Origin: Amaurobius ferox
Lineage: Eukaryota > Arthropoda > Arachnida > Araneae > Amaurobiidae
Direction: 5' to 3'
Length of the DNA: 64,000 bases
Assembly (NCBI GenBank): GCA_951213105.1
Contig: OX578146.1
Location: forward strand, 109,293,776 to 109,357,775
The notes under the pieces are model-generated. The model was not told the origin of the DNA, did no database searches, and saw only the letters and a list, made by a program, of their open reading frames with translations. A program made the position numbers and the translations under genes. This document shows positions 11,180 to 25,100 of the stretch, in pieces (the stretch's first letter is position 1; every line of letters starts with the position of its first letter).

Positions 11180-14100
11180 CTGAAATAAATAAATGAAGCT
11201 AATGTTTAGATTAAAGAATTATTTCCAGGTGAGTGAGTTATAATGTAAAATATAGAATATGTATTATACATTAATGCATTTTAGACAGATTAATAAATTC
11301 TGGAATTTGAGGAAAATAATAACACAAATTGGAACACTTTTGCTTCTTGATGACATAGACTTATTGTTGCTGCCAAATAATAACCGCATACCAAATTTCA
11401 TGGAAACAACTTGATTTTTTAGTGATATCATGTTCCTTATGGAAAAGTAAATATTCTAATATATCTTTGAGATAATTGTGATAATTTCTAAACAATAGTA
11501 TCTATACATTTATACACTTAAAAGTACTAACAAAGCATTTACTTATTTGATAATAGAGTACATATTTAATTTTTTTTTTATATGTTTCCTTTTTGATCTA
11601 AAACATGGAATAGCTCCATAATAGTGCATGTTAACAGTCTGCAAATGTCATTATAAAATATCATATATAAACTAACTATTATAATTTTTATCATAATTAT
11701 TTTAACTTTTTGATGAGAATGATTGCTTTGTTGGAAATATGGTACAATTTATGAATATATAAAAATAATTTCAATATTTAAAACTTTTTTTTTTTTTTTT
11801 TGAAAAAGCTAAAAAATTTTTTTGTCTAAGTGAGTTTCTGCCTCACTTTGCTTACTTTCACTTGAAATATCTTCTAAACTATAAAAAATAGACATAAACC
11901 CAAAGCGACAAAAGTGGACAAATTATTTATCTAGGAAATCGAGTTTCTAGATCAATAATTTGTTTTTACAATGTTCTTACCATTTTTGAGGAAATGTCCT
12001 GTCAAGTTCAAGAAGATTGAATTTTTTTTCATTTTTCAAGTTTGTAATGCTTATATTTCTAAAACTAAAAGTGCTAGTTATAAACTATAAGAAGTAAGTT
12101 ATAGCCCTTTAAAATTTCTATAGAGGTATATAATTGGATTTTGTATCAGGTTCTCAGTTTTCAAAATTTCAAAATATAGTGGTTACAATTTTGATATTTT
12201 AATATTTTTAACTGTTTTGAAAATGTCTAAAGAAGACAAACCACCCACAAAGGACGATTAACATCTTCCTGTGTGGACCTTCACACAAAACAATTTTGGT
12301 TCCATCAGACTGGAGCTACTGCCATTTTTTTCTCTATTTTTGAATAAATGTTTAAAAATTTAAGGTATTCACCTGGTGTAAGCTCCCTGAAAGAAAATCA
12401 ATAAGATTCTGATGTTTATTACTTAAAATTACTTATCCAATATCATAATTTATTTCTCTCAATTTGCTACAAAGGTATTGTGCTCACAGATAAACAGACA
12501 CATATACTGAAAAATGTGTGATTTGCAATCCATTTAAATTCAAGAGTTTAATTTTTTATCTCATCACAATATGCTTCTTTTATCAGTGGCGGCTCGTACC
12601 CAGAGGGTACAAGACGTGTGACTTTGTGACTTCCTCATAAAAAGCCCCTACATTATTATTTTTATTTATATAAATGTATTAAAAATTTTTGTAAAAATTT
12701 TTTGCATATTTTGCAATTTTTTTCAAAACATCCTTCCACAAAAGTGTAGTGCTGCCATATCGTAACACATTCAGCAACTAAAATCGACCAATGTAGTTGC
12801 TAAATGCATTATAAGATGGCAACACTACAAGAATCTTCTACACTGTGGTTTCATCGTAGGGGCGTGAATTCAGAGCGATCCAGATAGAATAAAGATACAT
12901 AGTTTCAAATATTATTGGGAGTTTGAATGAATGAAAATGAACATTGGCTATTTTCAAAGAATTGTCTGCCGTGTATAGTTGAGTGGCCATTGCCAGAAAA
13001 TAAGTTAGTTTATCATGGGTCTTCTAGAACTGGTATTATTTTGCTATTGTGGCTGAGCTTAAAAATATGAATTTGCTGGATTCTGTTGTTTTCCAATATA
13101 GTTTTGGTATTTTTAAATAAATCCTTGAATAAAATGACCGTTTATATAAGAATTACTTAGTTTATTTTTAAAGTTATATAAATAATTCTATTTTAAATTG
13201 TTCAATAGTTTATATTTTTAAAATATAAGAGTTCATATATAAGTTTGATAAAAAATTTGTTATATTCTCTACATTTATGTATATAAAGGGAAAGTGTGAT
13301 GGGTTGATGTCAATAGTTAAATTTGTCTTTTTGACAGATTTAAATATTGAAATCATTCTTCAACTCAAATTCAACATGATCTACGCGTGTAAATGGCTGT
13401 TTATGCATGTAAGAATCTATTGACACGGTATCCAAATAATGAATGGGGTGATTTGAACAACATTTTGTACGATTATATTGTTTATGAAGTATGAAATGCT
13501 ATTTACTTTTAGCGAGTACAAATATACAGAATGTACACATATTTACGTTCTTTTAATATAAAATAAATAAATGACAGTCATTCACATAAAATATTTTGAT
13601 AATCAAAGTACATGATCATTTTATGAAAACTATTTTTCAATATAAAACGTTTTTTTAATATAAAATAAAAAACTGTCAGTCAATCATATAAAATTTTTCG
13701 ATCATTTTATAAAAGGTATTTTAAAATCATCAGAAATCAAATTATACAGTAATTTTATTATCAGTAGGAAACAAAGAATACAGATTTTAAAATCCTGGCA
13801 TGCCCCGATTTTGAGATGCTGGTAGTTAATTCATGGAATGACTTATACTCGTATAATAAACTTTATATGCAAAAATTGCAAATTAAATCGGTCAATTATT
13901 TTCTCATGCAGCATTTTCACATTATAACATATTTAGAAACAATGTTGAATAGCGATGCCATCAATGTAGCCAAAAATGCCAAACAGTAATCAAAGTAATA
14001 CGAAGTCAATATAACCTTTTTATATATTTGTTGTAAGTGCATATAAATGAGTGCGATTATTAAATTTATTAAAGCGTTGATAACAAAAGAACCAAATTTT

Positions 14101-17100
14101 AATATATATGTGATTGATTTAACACTGTTCAAAGCTTTTTACATGTGATTATTAGATTGTTACAGAAATTAACTTACCTCGGAATGAAATAAATTTATAT
14201 ACAGCCCACATCATATGTTTTTGACTCTTGAATGTAAAACATTACGAAGAACGGTAAATATTTCATATATGCCAATAAATCTAATATGATTAAAAAAATT
14301 TTTTTGCAGCACAGTGCAATATTCAACAATTAAATCTTAAAAAAAAACCTATCAAATTTAAGAAAACCAAGAAACAATTTCCAAAGACATTTAAAATATA
14401 TAGTAAAAATCACTTTCACAGCAAAATGTTTAAAAATCTTGAATTTATAATAAAGTTTTATTATAAATTCAAGACTTTTATTATAAATTCAAGTTTTAGC
14501 AGCCAATTATCATTATACACAAACACATATACAAACATATTTTCAATTTATTTATATAGATATATATATAAAACATGCTTTAATCAGCATCCCTCTCTAC
14601 GCATTGATCACAAACCACCGCTGTCTTATATACTATGCATTGTAGCAAAAGTTAAAAAGATGGGGTATAATAATGAATAGGAGAATTTTTAATCAACTAG
14701 GACAGAATATAGCTGGAGTTTCAAGCAATGGCATCACCAAGCAGATGGTTTCAGGGTTCATATCCCTCCCCTAGAGACCCATTCTGCTTTAGTATTAAAA
14801 TTGAGTTTAGTAGACACTAATGTACATACTAATAAAAAAAACCCGTTATTTTACAGTAAAATTTCTTTGATGGATTTTCTTAAATAGCAGACGACACCTC
14901 CATGTAACAAACATTTTCGTAATTTTCAGTTTTAAAAGTATATCTTGTTCTGTGTATTTATATACAAATAACAGGTCCTCTGAATAATGAACAATGATTT
15001 TGGTCAAAAATGTAGTTGCTACAACATGTTTTCAATGCACAAATATGCACTTCAATCATGCATTTAAAATATGTGCTTCAATTCTATTATTAATGAATAA
15101 AAAATATATAAATATTCATTTAGTGATAATTTTGAAAATGGTTAAGGAAGTATTTTTGAGTTACAATAAAATAAGCAAGATATACTAATATATAAATGTT
15201 TAAAATCTGAGTCTGAAAGTTGTCATTCAGTTTTATAGCAGAACTTTTCATACATATACATTTTTAATGAAGTATGCTTATCTAATAAAAATTATAAATC
15301 ATATTTTTTCTCACACAGAAACATGTAATTAACTTTCTGCAATATGTATAAACATACAAAAAAATTAGGTTTGAAGTTTCTAACTATAAGTTTAGAAATT
15401 TTAAAATTCAAATATTTTAATTTTTAAAATAAAAATTTAAGGGTTTAAAAGTTCTGGAGATTAGAGAGATGATACATGGGGAATTAGAAAGTATGAATTT
15501 TTCCGTTGCTAATCCACTTCTGGCAATGCCACCGATTTAAAGAAGCTCATATATGACTTTCTAAGCATGATGCCAAACGAGAGATGCCTTTTATGATAGA
15601 CTTTTAAAAGAAAACCAAGCTGAGCAAACATTACATGTTAGGAAAATAATGCACATATTATCAATGCTATCTAATCACAAGCTTCAATTTATAGCTTCAC
15701 TTGCCACGACTCAGTGGTCAGCATCCTAATCACTTGACCATAGGTACACTAGGTAAAAAATTTGCAAAACCTGATACATATTTGGTGTATTTTTAATTAA
15801 TACGGTAACACTTAAATGCATTAGAATTATGCCACCAATGCAAATAACCACATCCATGAACCCGCTTTACACTTATTATGCACTCATCAGCATGGTCAAT
15901 AACTGCAATGGCAATAATAAAACTTGTTATGTGCTATAATTTTATGAAAGCTTAAATAATATTTAAGCTTTCATAAAATTTTAGCAACATAACCTTTAAA
16001 AGAAACTTATCATGTATCCCAATTTTGTCTAAGTTTACATTGCTTAATGCAGACTTAGGCACCAGTTTCCTCCAGAGTAGGAAAAGAAAATGGAAAACAT
16101 ACCTTTATTCCATCAATTTGGAAGTAATTGAAAAACCCAAGTTATTACTTAAATGTATTATTCAGTATACAGATAAAATAAAAATAAAATACCCTGAATT
16201 GTGGAATATAGAAATCTATCTTACTGTAGGTTCATATCTCCATTTCTGCCGAAGCAAGTCATTGCATGCAAGCATAACAACATAGGTATCTTCTGCTCCT
16301 TCAGGAGAATCAAGACAAATGCTTTCATCTGTCATAATTTGACCGTTTCTGGTGTAAACAAAGAGCTACATGGGGAGAAATTACATTTAATTCAAGAAGC
16401 ATCTTATAGTAAAATGCATTAAAAATGCAAACGTTTTTACAGTAGTACAGCATAAAACCAAAAAAGATACAAATGATTGTGAAAAAAATCAAATATAAAA
16501 TTCAATATTGCAGACATATAGCCAGAAGGAGCAGGACGTATTGCTTTACTTTTTATTCTGATGCAACATCGCTCATTCAGTCGTACCTGTGCTGTATACC
16601 AAATTTCACGGCTGCCCGATGCTTAGATTTCCCGCTACAGATGACAAAGATACCCACACACATACAGAGACAAACAGATATTTTCTCTTATGTAACATTT
16701 TAAATATTTGCAAGGGGGACAAACATTTTACAACACTCTTAAAATCACACAGATCATAATTATTACAGCAAACATTATGTGATATTTGAGGACATAACAG
16801 GAGCAATGGTGAACTCAAGATCCTGAATATGCTTTATAGGGATCCCATTGAATCTTGATAAAAACTGACAAATCTGTTAAGAATGAAATTCATTTATTGC
16901 TTTTAAAATTTTAAAGTGTGCACATCAAAAATGGGAGCTGATAGATATTGAGAACAAGGGACAGAGTCTCCTACTATCTATATATATATATATATATATA
17001 TAAGAATTCACTTACTTTCTGTAAAGTTTTTAGATGCATTTACAAGCTTCAATGTTCTGCCTGCCAGATGGCATATGTGGGACAGACTGGTACACCCTTA

Positions 17101-20100
17101 CATCTTAGATTAAATGTACATTGCAATCAGGGTTCCCACTAAGTCAGGAAAAGAGGGGGAGAATTTCTCTCCTTCCAAAAAATTTTGGGAGAGATTTTCT
17201 GTTATAAGGAGAGACACTTAAAATTTCATTTTTTTTTTACCATGCTAATTTAGAAAGTAATAAAAAAGAAAGCATTAACTATAAATAATATTCTTCGACA
17301 TTTAAATTTTTTAATTTTTAAAACTAACATTCTTTTAACATTCTTACTAACATTCTTTTTAAAAATTAATTAGGAGTCGTTTAAGTATTAAGTAAGCACA
17401 TTTTTGGTAATTTCATAGCTCCCCCCCCCCCCCCCCCACTTGTTAGCAAAAATACTCAAATTCCTAACTTGCCCCCATGCTTACGTTATGATTTTATTTG
17501 CTGACATAAAAACGTCTACATGGGTTATTTTATGTAAAATGACTCACATGCGAATTTACGATTTTTTTGTCTGTAAACTGCAAAAGTCGAGGGCCGACTG
17601 TATTTACTTTATATTTTGATTTTTAAAATCATTTTATAGTCAATTTTCATGCAGCAATAGCAATTAAAAACTTCAACGATTTTTGATCGCCGAAGGCGAA
17701 TATCGACGAAAACTATTTCACTAGGCAAATAGAATTAGGTAATAAATTTGACTTTATGTTTGAAAATGGATTTTTTTTTTTTTTTTTTTGTATTTTTTAC
17801 AAAACTTGCAGAACATAAGGATTGCATCGTCCTTTTGTTGAATCTCAAGCCAGTCATGTGATTTTAGCCATTTTGTTTGACTCGACTTTTTTCTTTTTGT
17901 TTTCAAAATAGCCCTTTATTTCATAAATAATACGTTTGTAAAATAATTTTTCTGTATAAAATGCGAAACAATTACAAACACTGTAGTCGATGCAAACAGA
18001 TTGGAAAAGTGGGAAATATTTTTCAAATTAAACGAGGTATGCCGAGGATAGCGTACAAATGCAGATTTTCTTGATGCTGCTGCAAAATAACCTTTCATTT
18101 TATTAATAATACGGTAGAAAAATGGTTTGGTTTTTATTATTTGTACATTAAACGACATAATTATAAAAAAATTCAGTCGATGCAAATATATTGTGAAAAT
18201 GGCAAAAAGATATTCATTGGTCATCTCTCCTCAGAAAATGTGGGAATCGCCGTATGCGAACGCCGTTTTCGCAATCGCGGAGAAACAGATTTTCAGATCA
18301 TGTAAGAAAGGAATATCTCTGATAAAAAATTCGTTGCTTTGTTCAAATTTTGTAACGTTTTTTGGGCATATATGGCCAATTTCACGACATTTTCGGGATT
18401 TTTGTAACCTGTAGACATACTGTGTACGGGGGAAAGGATTTTCGTCCGCGGAAAGAAGAAAATTTCTCGAGCAAAACACAAAAAATGCGGAAAGTACGCG
18501 GAAAGAGCATAATTCAAATCCGTGAAAGAATCCTATAAAAAAAAAAGCAAAATTTTATTTGATCGAATTTGCCAGCCACGCAAGCTGAGGGGACACTTAT
18601 AGTTTTCTATAAAATATCTCTCTAATTAGAAACACATAGTACTTTAGTGTACCCAAATCGCGATTGACTGCGATTCAGACGTAGCTACGAAATCGCGGTC
18701 CGCGACCGCTCGGCAATCAGCCCGCGATTCGCAACAACGAGGCAACTGATCGCGATTTGCGGTCGCGAAGCAATCGGCCCGATCTCCGATGCCCGATCGG
18801 GCATCGGATTTCTCGGTATCCAATTTGAAGGAAAAAATAATTTTAGGCCGGAACTGGAGAGAGAGAAATTCTCACGCAGTCTACATTTTTAAGCGAGATT
18901 TTTCATGGATTTCGCGAGAATCTCGCGGGTTCGCGCTGAAATGGGAACCCTGATTGCAATAATATAAAACATTATGATAAAAATCGCAATTTAGAAAATC
19001 AATTTGAGTATGAATATTTTTACAAACATGGTTTTGATTCAGTTATTATTTCTATTTTGGATATAATTCCAAATTCATCTGACAGAATTTATTATGAAAA
19101 CAAAGACATTTTAAAGCATAATATTGCATTTCCTTATGGACTAAATCAAATTGCTAACAGTCACAATATAGTTAAAAATGACTTATTCAATTCTTCAATT
19201 AAAATTCCAACAGTATATACTTTGTTGCAAACTCATTCTCACAACCACACGCACTCAGAGGGGAATACACAAAAACAAACACTCCATTAACTTAAGACTT
19301 TAAATCTCAACTAAATAATCTCAGTACACTTACTAAATCTAACTATGATTGGAAAAAAATAAAAAACTGGGTATTTTCCATTAAAAAGCAACATTTAAAT
19401 ATACTTTATATTACTTATTATATATTCATAGATCTTAATAATAAAAAACACTCCGGACACCTTGTTTTTGACCTTTTATTAACAACAGTAAGACTGCTAG
19501 GTTTTCACCTCACACTTTCACACCAAAAAGAAAAAACAACCAATCTTATTGTGTTATTAATTACACAAATCCTACTTTTAATTATTTCAACTTTACACAA
19601 ATTTTTGAAAAATTCAAATCCTTTTTTCTAATTAAAAATGCTAATATAATAAAAGCATATAAATATCTAGTACCATTAGGACGTAAAATATACAATTACA
19701 ATCTTTTATCAAAACAGCTGAACAATTCTGTATCTTATTTGAGTACTGAATCATGCTATCAACTCTTTATTGACCAACATCATGGACATGTAATCACCGG
19801 AAATCTCAATTTAATTACGGAACCTAATCTCAAACAGTTTCTCAGCTATGGATCCAAATACAGACTACCACTACTATATAATAAAGAGAAAATAAATAAT
19901 ACAAGCTTTTGACACTGATCTAGATAAATATATATATAAACTATCAGGTAAATACCACTGCCCTTTTGAAGCCTTTAAGAGCTGGCAAGTACAAGTCACA
20001 AGGCATGTAAAACAATTGATTCAACAATTTCCTATACCAAAATATATGCATAATTACAAAGACATCTTTAAAGAGATCAAGTTACTATAAGACAAATTTC

Positions 20101-22123
20101 TTATCACTTATGTTGATAAGGCATCAAGTAATTATGTGTTTATTTGCAAAAAATTTTATTTGGACGAACTCAAACTACAACACAATACCTCAATTTCATT
20201 AACTCCTATACACACTAATATCACTATTATAAGTAAACAAATTATTGCTGACTACAAACTTCTTAAATAAAAACACAATCTTAATTTTCCTTACCTGATA
20301 CTCATACCTAAATTCCATAAATCACCAATTTCTTTTAGAACTGTTACTAAAGGATTTAATTCATACACCAATGCTGGTGACAAACAACTTTTAATTATAC
20401 TAAATCAAATTTATGATCATTTTACTACACAACAAACACATATAATCAAAAATAGTTTAGAACTGATTAATAACCTAAAACAACTACCTTACATACATGA
20501 TATTAAAACTTTTGATTTCAAAGACCTCTTTAATAACATTGATATTAATGATTTATATAAAGTCATACTAAATTTATATGAACAATTTACTCAATCAAAA
20601 AACATCTCTTTTCCAAAATTCAAAACATTATTAAAATTCATTCTGTTCAAACAGTATATATCTCAAGGAAATTGCATATACAAATTAAATAAGGGAATAT
20701 CACATGGAGGAATCTCATCCACAATACTGGCCAACCTTTATCTACATTTTTACGAAATTCAGTACCCTTTCAACAGTCATATAATGCACAGATTTATTGA
20801 TGATCTAATTATTATAATTACTAATGAAGCACCTATTTTAAATTTTAAGTTTTATCCACCTAATCTACAACTAATTGAAAATGTATATACATCAATTATC
20901 TAGACATTAGTTTAAAAATTCAATATGCAGACACATTAAAAATTAAAATATATGACAAAACAGAAACACATAACTTCAAAGTAAATAAACTTCAACATTA
21001 TTTGTCCAATCTATCAAAATCAGTATATAAAAATATTATTAATAACCAATTATTAAGAATAAAAATGTTAAGTACATCATGTTACTACAAAAACCATCTT
21101 TTTAAATTCATAAACACCGCTATCCAAAACACCTACCCGCCAAACCTTATTTTTTCATTTATTAAAACACATTTTAATTTTAAATTCAAAACCTTGCTCC
21201 AATTACAGCAACATATTGACAGGTTAATCTCAAACAATTTTAAATAATTTTTCATCTCCATGTTTCACTTCCAACAGTTGCGATCTTAGTATGTAGAATT
21301 AACTGTAACTTGTTTTGAGTTAAAATGCTTAGTCAGTATCACGTAATCTACACTGTAAACAGCACAAGGGGTAAATACATTTATATAATTTTATTCTTAT
21401 ACCTTTTCATTACATTGTATTCTCTTATAAATGCATAGCCACACACTGGTATATTTGATTTCTTACATATATATATGATCCAATTTATATTTTCTTCTAC
21501 ATCGGGCCATGTGCATGATTTCTGTAATACAATTTACAGTAGTGCACACAGAAACGTAGAATCCGCATTAACGAACCAGGCAGGGCCCTTGATAACGTGC
21601 ATGGTTTCTGAAATGCTTTTCACTTTTTTCATTTTATTCTATTTAAAAAAAAAAATTTGGGAGTTAGAAAAGGCCTAGCTCCACTTGCAAAACAATGATT
21701 CCGTTTTGCAACTTTTTATCTTACACACACTTCTTGAATTTACACCATGTACGTTTATGCAAGGAACAAGGGGATTAGTACCTTTTAGTACCTGCATTAC
21801 ATATATGATTTATAAAACAAAAATCTTTATGTGCAGTTAAAAACTTTTTTCACTCATCTTTACCACATGTAATTCTTTTTCCATTCCTTAACTTATATAC
21901 GGAACAGGGAAAAAGGGGTATTTTATACCAATTTAGTACCTGTTTTATTTATAATGCTTTCTTATAATGTTCTTTTTTTTTAATTTTTAACAACTTGTCA
22001 TATAGTCTTTTTGATATCACATTTACACTTCAATCCATCTTCTTTTCATTTTTGCTATACAGAATATTTTCACTTAATGATCCATCTCAGGTATATATAA
22101 TACAAGTAAAATAAAAATTCTTC

Positions 22124-22166
<43 letters not shown>

Positions 22167-25100
22167 TTTTAATATTATATTTAAGTAGTTTCATATGAGA
22201 ATATTAAAAATGAGTTTAACTGTATATTGTTATTAGAATTATATTTCATATTCACTATATTATAATAATGCTTTATAATCAAATACATTATTCTGAATTA
22301 CTACAGGATACTGAAGAACCAAATAAAGAACTGTAAAATATTAATATGTATAAAAAAAGTCATATATACCTGTCTAGGATATACCTCAAACACACAGGCA
22401 GCTAGCTTTATTTTGCCTAGCCCTTGCTGTGATGTAGATGAAGTAATACCTTTTTGAAAGCATTTACCGTTTTTCAAATTTCTAACCTGCAAAGAGAATA
22501 ATTGAATAAGATATTATGAATATATTATGAAAATTAAAAATGATTAAAAAATATTATGGGTTGAATGTAGTTTACATTATAAACTATAAAATGTAATAAG
22601 TGGGTCTATAATGAAAACAAGTTTGGTGGTACATGATTACTCACACTTCCCATTTTGACAGCTAAATTGAATACAATTTTGTTTTTTCTACAATATGCCA
22701 ATTTTGATCTAAACCCAACAAAAATTTGATTTTGCTGACAGAACATTCAATTTTTTTTTTTAAATGTTGCTACATGGCTTAAAATATAACATGTCCATTA
22801 CTACAATTTCTCATATAAAAAGCAATATACATTTGATGCAAATTTAATAAAAAGTAGGATTTTCATAAATGTGCATGCATAACATAATCACATTACACTA
22901 AATTTAAATTAATTTCTGAATTACTCATATCAAGTTGCATACTATATTTCATGCAAAAGGAATTTGAAGTACTTCAAAATGTAGATAATACAACTGGCAT
23001 TAAAATATTATTTATTATAGTATTTCCCAGGATAATAATTGTGAGAGTAAAAAAGGAAAGGGAACTGGTAAAAGCTTCAGAATCAAAATAGAATACAGAA
23101 AATGAAAGATTTAAAAAACTAGCACTCTAGCTTACATAGTAGAGCATTTGTCAAGACTGAATTGTGCATGCTTATTTCTTGTCTATGGAAAATCTTTATA
23201 TATTCTAAATATAAATTACAGATTTCAATATTAATGCAAAGGGGTATTTATTACAGGGAGATTTATTCTATGTCAACATAAATACAATTTTCCTTTAACA
23301 AGATAAAAGGTTTAAACATATTGCAAGTAACTATACATCAGAAATATTTAATGTAAAATTTCCTCTTCTCTTTAGAAGGACAAATCCTGAAAAGGTATAT
23401 GTTAAGCATGATGTACGATGGAATGTATAAATGTTTGTATGGGATTCTCTCTACCTGCTTGCTTGCAGCGCTTAACCTCCTAATATCTTCGGACACACAC
23501 GGACCATGCATCTCTCTCAATCAATACTATTAACCCCCCTAACAAAGCACAATTACAATACAACTACCCAATAAAATGCACTTACTTTATTATGACCCCC
23601 ATCACCAAGCAAAACATGCATCCTATGAAGAGTGATATTAACTATATTTTTAATCAAGAATATTAATTATTAATTCCCATTAAACAACAGGGGTTATCAA
23701 AGAAATGAAAATTTCAGTAATATTGAATTCTTGTTAAATTTATTGACATTTTCTCTAAATCACCAAGTTGGTAGTATTACACTAACAAGTATGACAGACA
23801 GGGACAACAGGTATTTAATATATAGAGGGATAGCATGACGTCACGTCGCTGTAACAACGGCAGATGCAAATGCAGCTTCCTGCAACTGGAGTACAAACAT
23901 CCTATGCCATGGCTCTAGTCTACTTTATAAAGTTGAATTTTAAGCTCTTATGATCAAGAAAATATAAATGGATTGTTATAGTGTGTAGACTGGTTTATAC
24001 CATATTAATTTAGAATATATATTTCAATTAATTATTTTTAGTGCTGAACGGTTTTATTATATAATTATGGTACTTCATTGTGGTGAGTTTATAAACAATT
24101 TACCTGCAGCGAATCACAATTATTATACATAAAAAGAAAACACGGATTAGATTCGTACGAAAAAGACCGGAATTTTTTCTAAAATAGGACATGGGGATAT
24201 ATTGTACTATTTGGTATTTTCAACGAATTCTATCGCTTTGCAGCAAAGGAAAGCATACAAATCACTGGAAAGCGATAGCTATTTTACAAATGAATATATT
24301 CATCCAAAAGTAGCTAGAGGGGTTATTCCCCCCCCCCCTCGAAATTTTCAATCAGCTTTATTTTTTACTGTCAATTCTTTTGTTTAATAATTTTTTTATA
24401 GCTGTAGTGTCAATTTTTTTAATTTTATATTCTTTATCTCATTCTGACCAATCTTCCCCATAGTAACTAAATCTAGAACTAAATCTTTTACATCCCCCCT
24501 CCCCCCGAAAAATATTTTGAACTAAAATTGCTACTTGGAGAGATAAGGTTTAAATCCATTTGCATTTTAAAATTTAATATAAAATATTGACTTAAAAGCA
24601 ACTATTAAATTTAAAATTGCGTCATTTTCTAAGCCTTTTTTAAAATAAAAATAATGCTCTTGCAGTACTTATTTGAATGTTATAAACCAAATTTTATGAA
24701 ACATGAAATTGGAGAAAAAATGTTTTAAAGCTTTTTTTCGAAACTCCTTTGTTCAAAGTAAATACTTTCTTGAGATGTAAATAACATATCATGTACAGAT
24801 CATAATTTTTCTCTAACATTCTTACTAAGAGTTAAAAAGAAATAAACATGATTTAGATAATGATGGATCTAAGTATTTATTCTGGCCAATGTTTAAACTG
24901 CATATTCAATTGTAAAGCAAATATTAAAATCAGTGATGAAGTCACAAAATTCCATTAAGGGGGGTGTTGCAAGTAGAGTCATTCCTTCGTGTTGTAAGTT
25001 GAATTTTTACTCTTTTTCTAAAGTTTAGTCTTAGTATGACTGACACCAAAGTCAAGTCATACTTGGCTTTGGTGCCAGTGAATTCTTTCTGGTTTAATCT

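Larger units (their letters stand above)
11180..16224. other. GALNT intron 10, no coding content recognised
   Basis: AT-rich intron of about 5 kb. It holds possible SINE remnants, a perfect palindrome and, near 12593, a CAGTGGCGGCTCGT string resembling one end of a hAT-like MITE whose other end I cannot find. Open frames at 13917-14132, 14426-14680 and 14994-15188 are low-complexity and unlike proteins. Confidence 0.6.
17003..22126 (+). mobile_element. Penelope-like retroelement with endonuclease before RT (Naiad-like order)
   Basis: The coding order on the plus strand is GIY-YIG endonuclease, then linker, then reverse transcriptase, then a short 3' region. Classic Penelope elements have the endonuclease after the RT. 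The permuted order matches the Naiad-type group, which is known from invertebrates including spiders. The element lies between two (TA)n runs. It is decayed: frameshifts near 19909 and 20900, in-frame TAA near 20088 and 20268, and a 1.8-kb insertion in the endonuclease. Orientation is opposite to the host gene. Exact ends are inferred from the TA runs and not proved by a target duplication. Confidence 0.75.
16366..22369. other. GALNT intron 9, occupied mainly by a Penelope-like element
   Basis: A 6-kb intron. About 5.1 kb of it is a plus-strand retroelement with a nested hAT-like insertion, annotated separately. The remainder (16366-16978 and 22164-22369) is AT-rich with no gene seen. Confidence 0.8.

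Noticed and set aside
12593..12606. CAGTGGCGGCTCGT as the start of a hAT MITE
   Set aside because: No inverted partner or target duplication was found downstream; left as a possible solo end.
19908..19912. In-frame TGA as a selenocysteine codon in the Penelope-like RT
   Set aside because: Some Naiad-type elements are said to use selenocysteine, but here the frame continues in a different register, so a frameshift explains it.
21248..22126. Hammerhead ribozyme in the Penelope-like element
   Set aside because: I looked for the CTGANGA and GAAA core in the flanks and 3' region and did not find a convincing arrangement.
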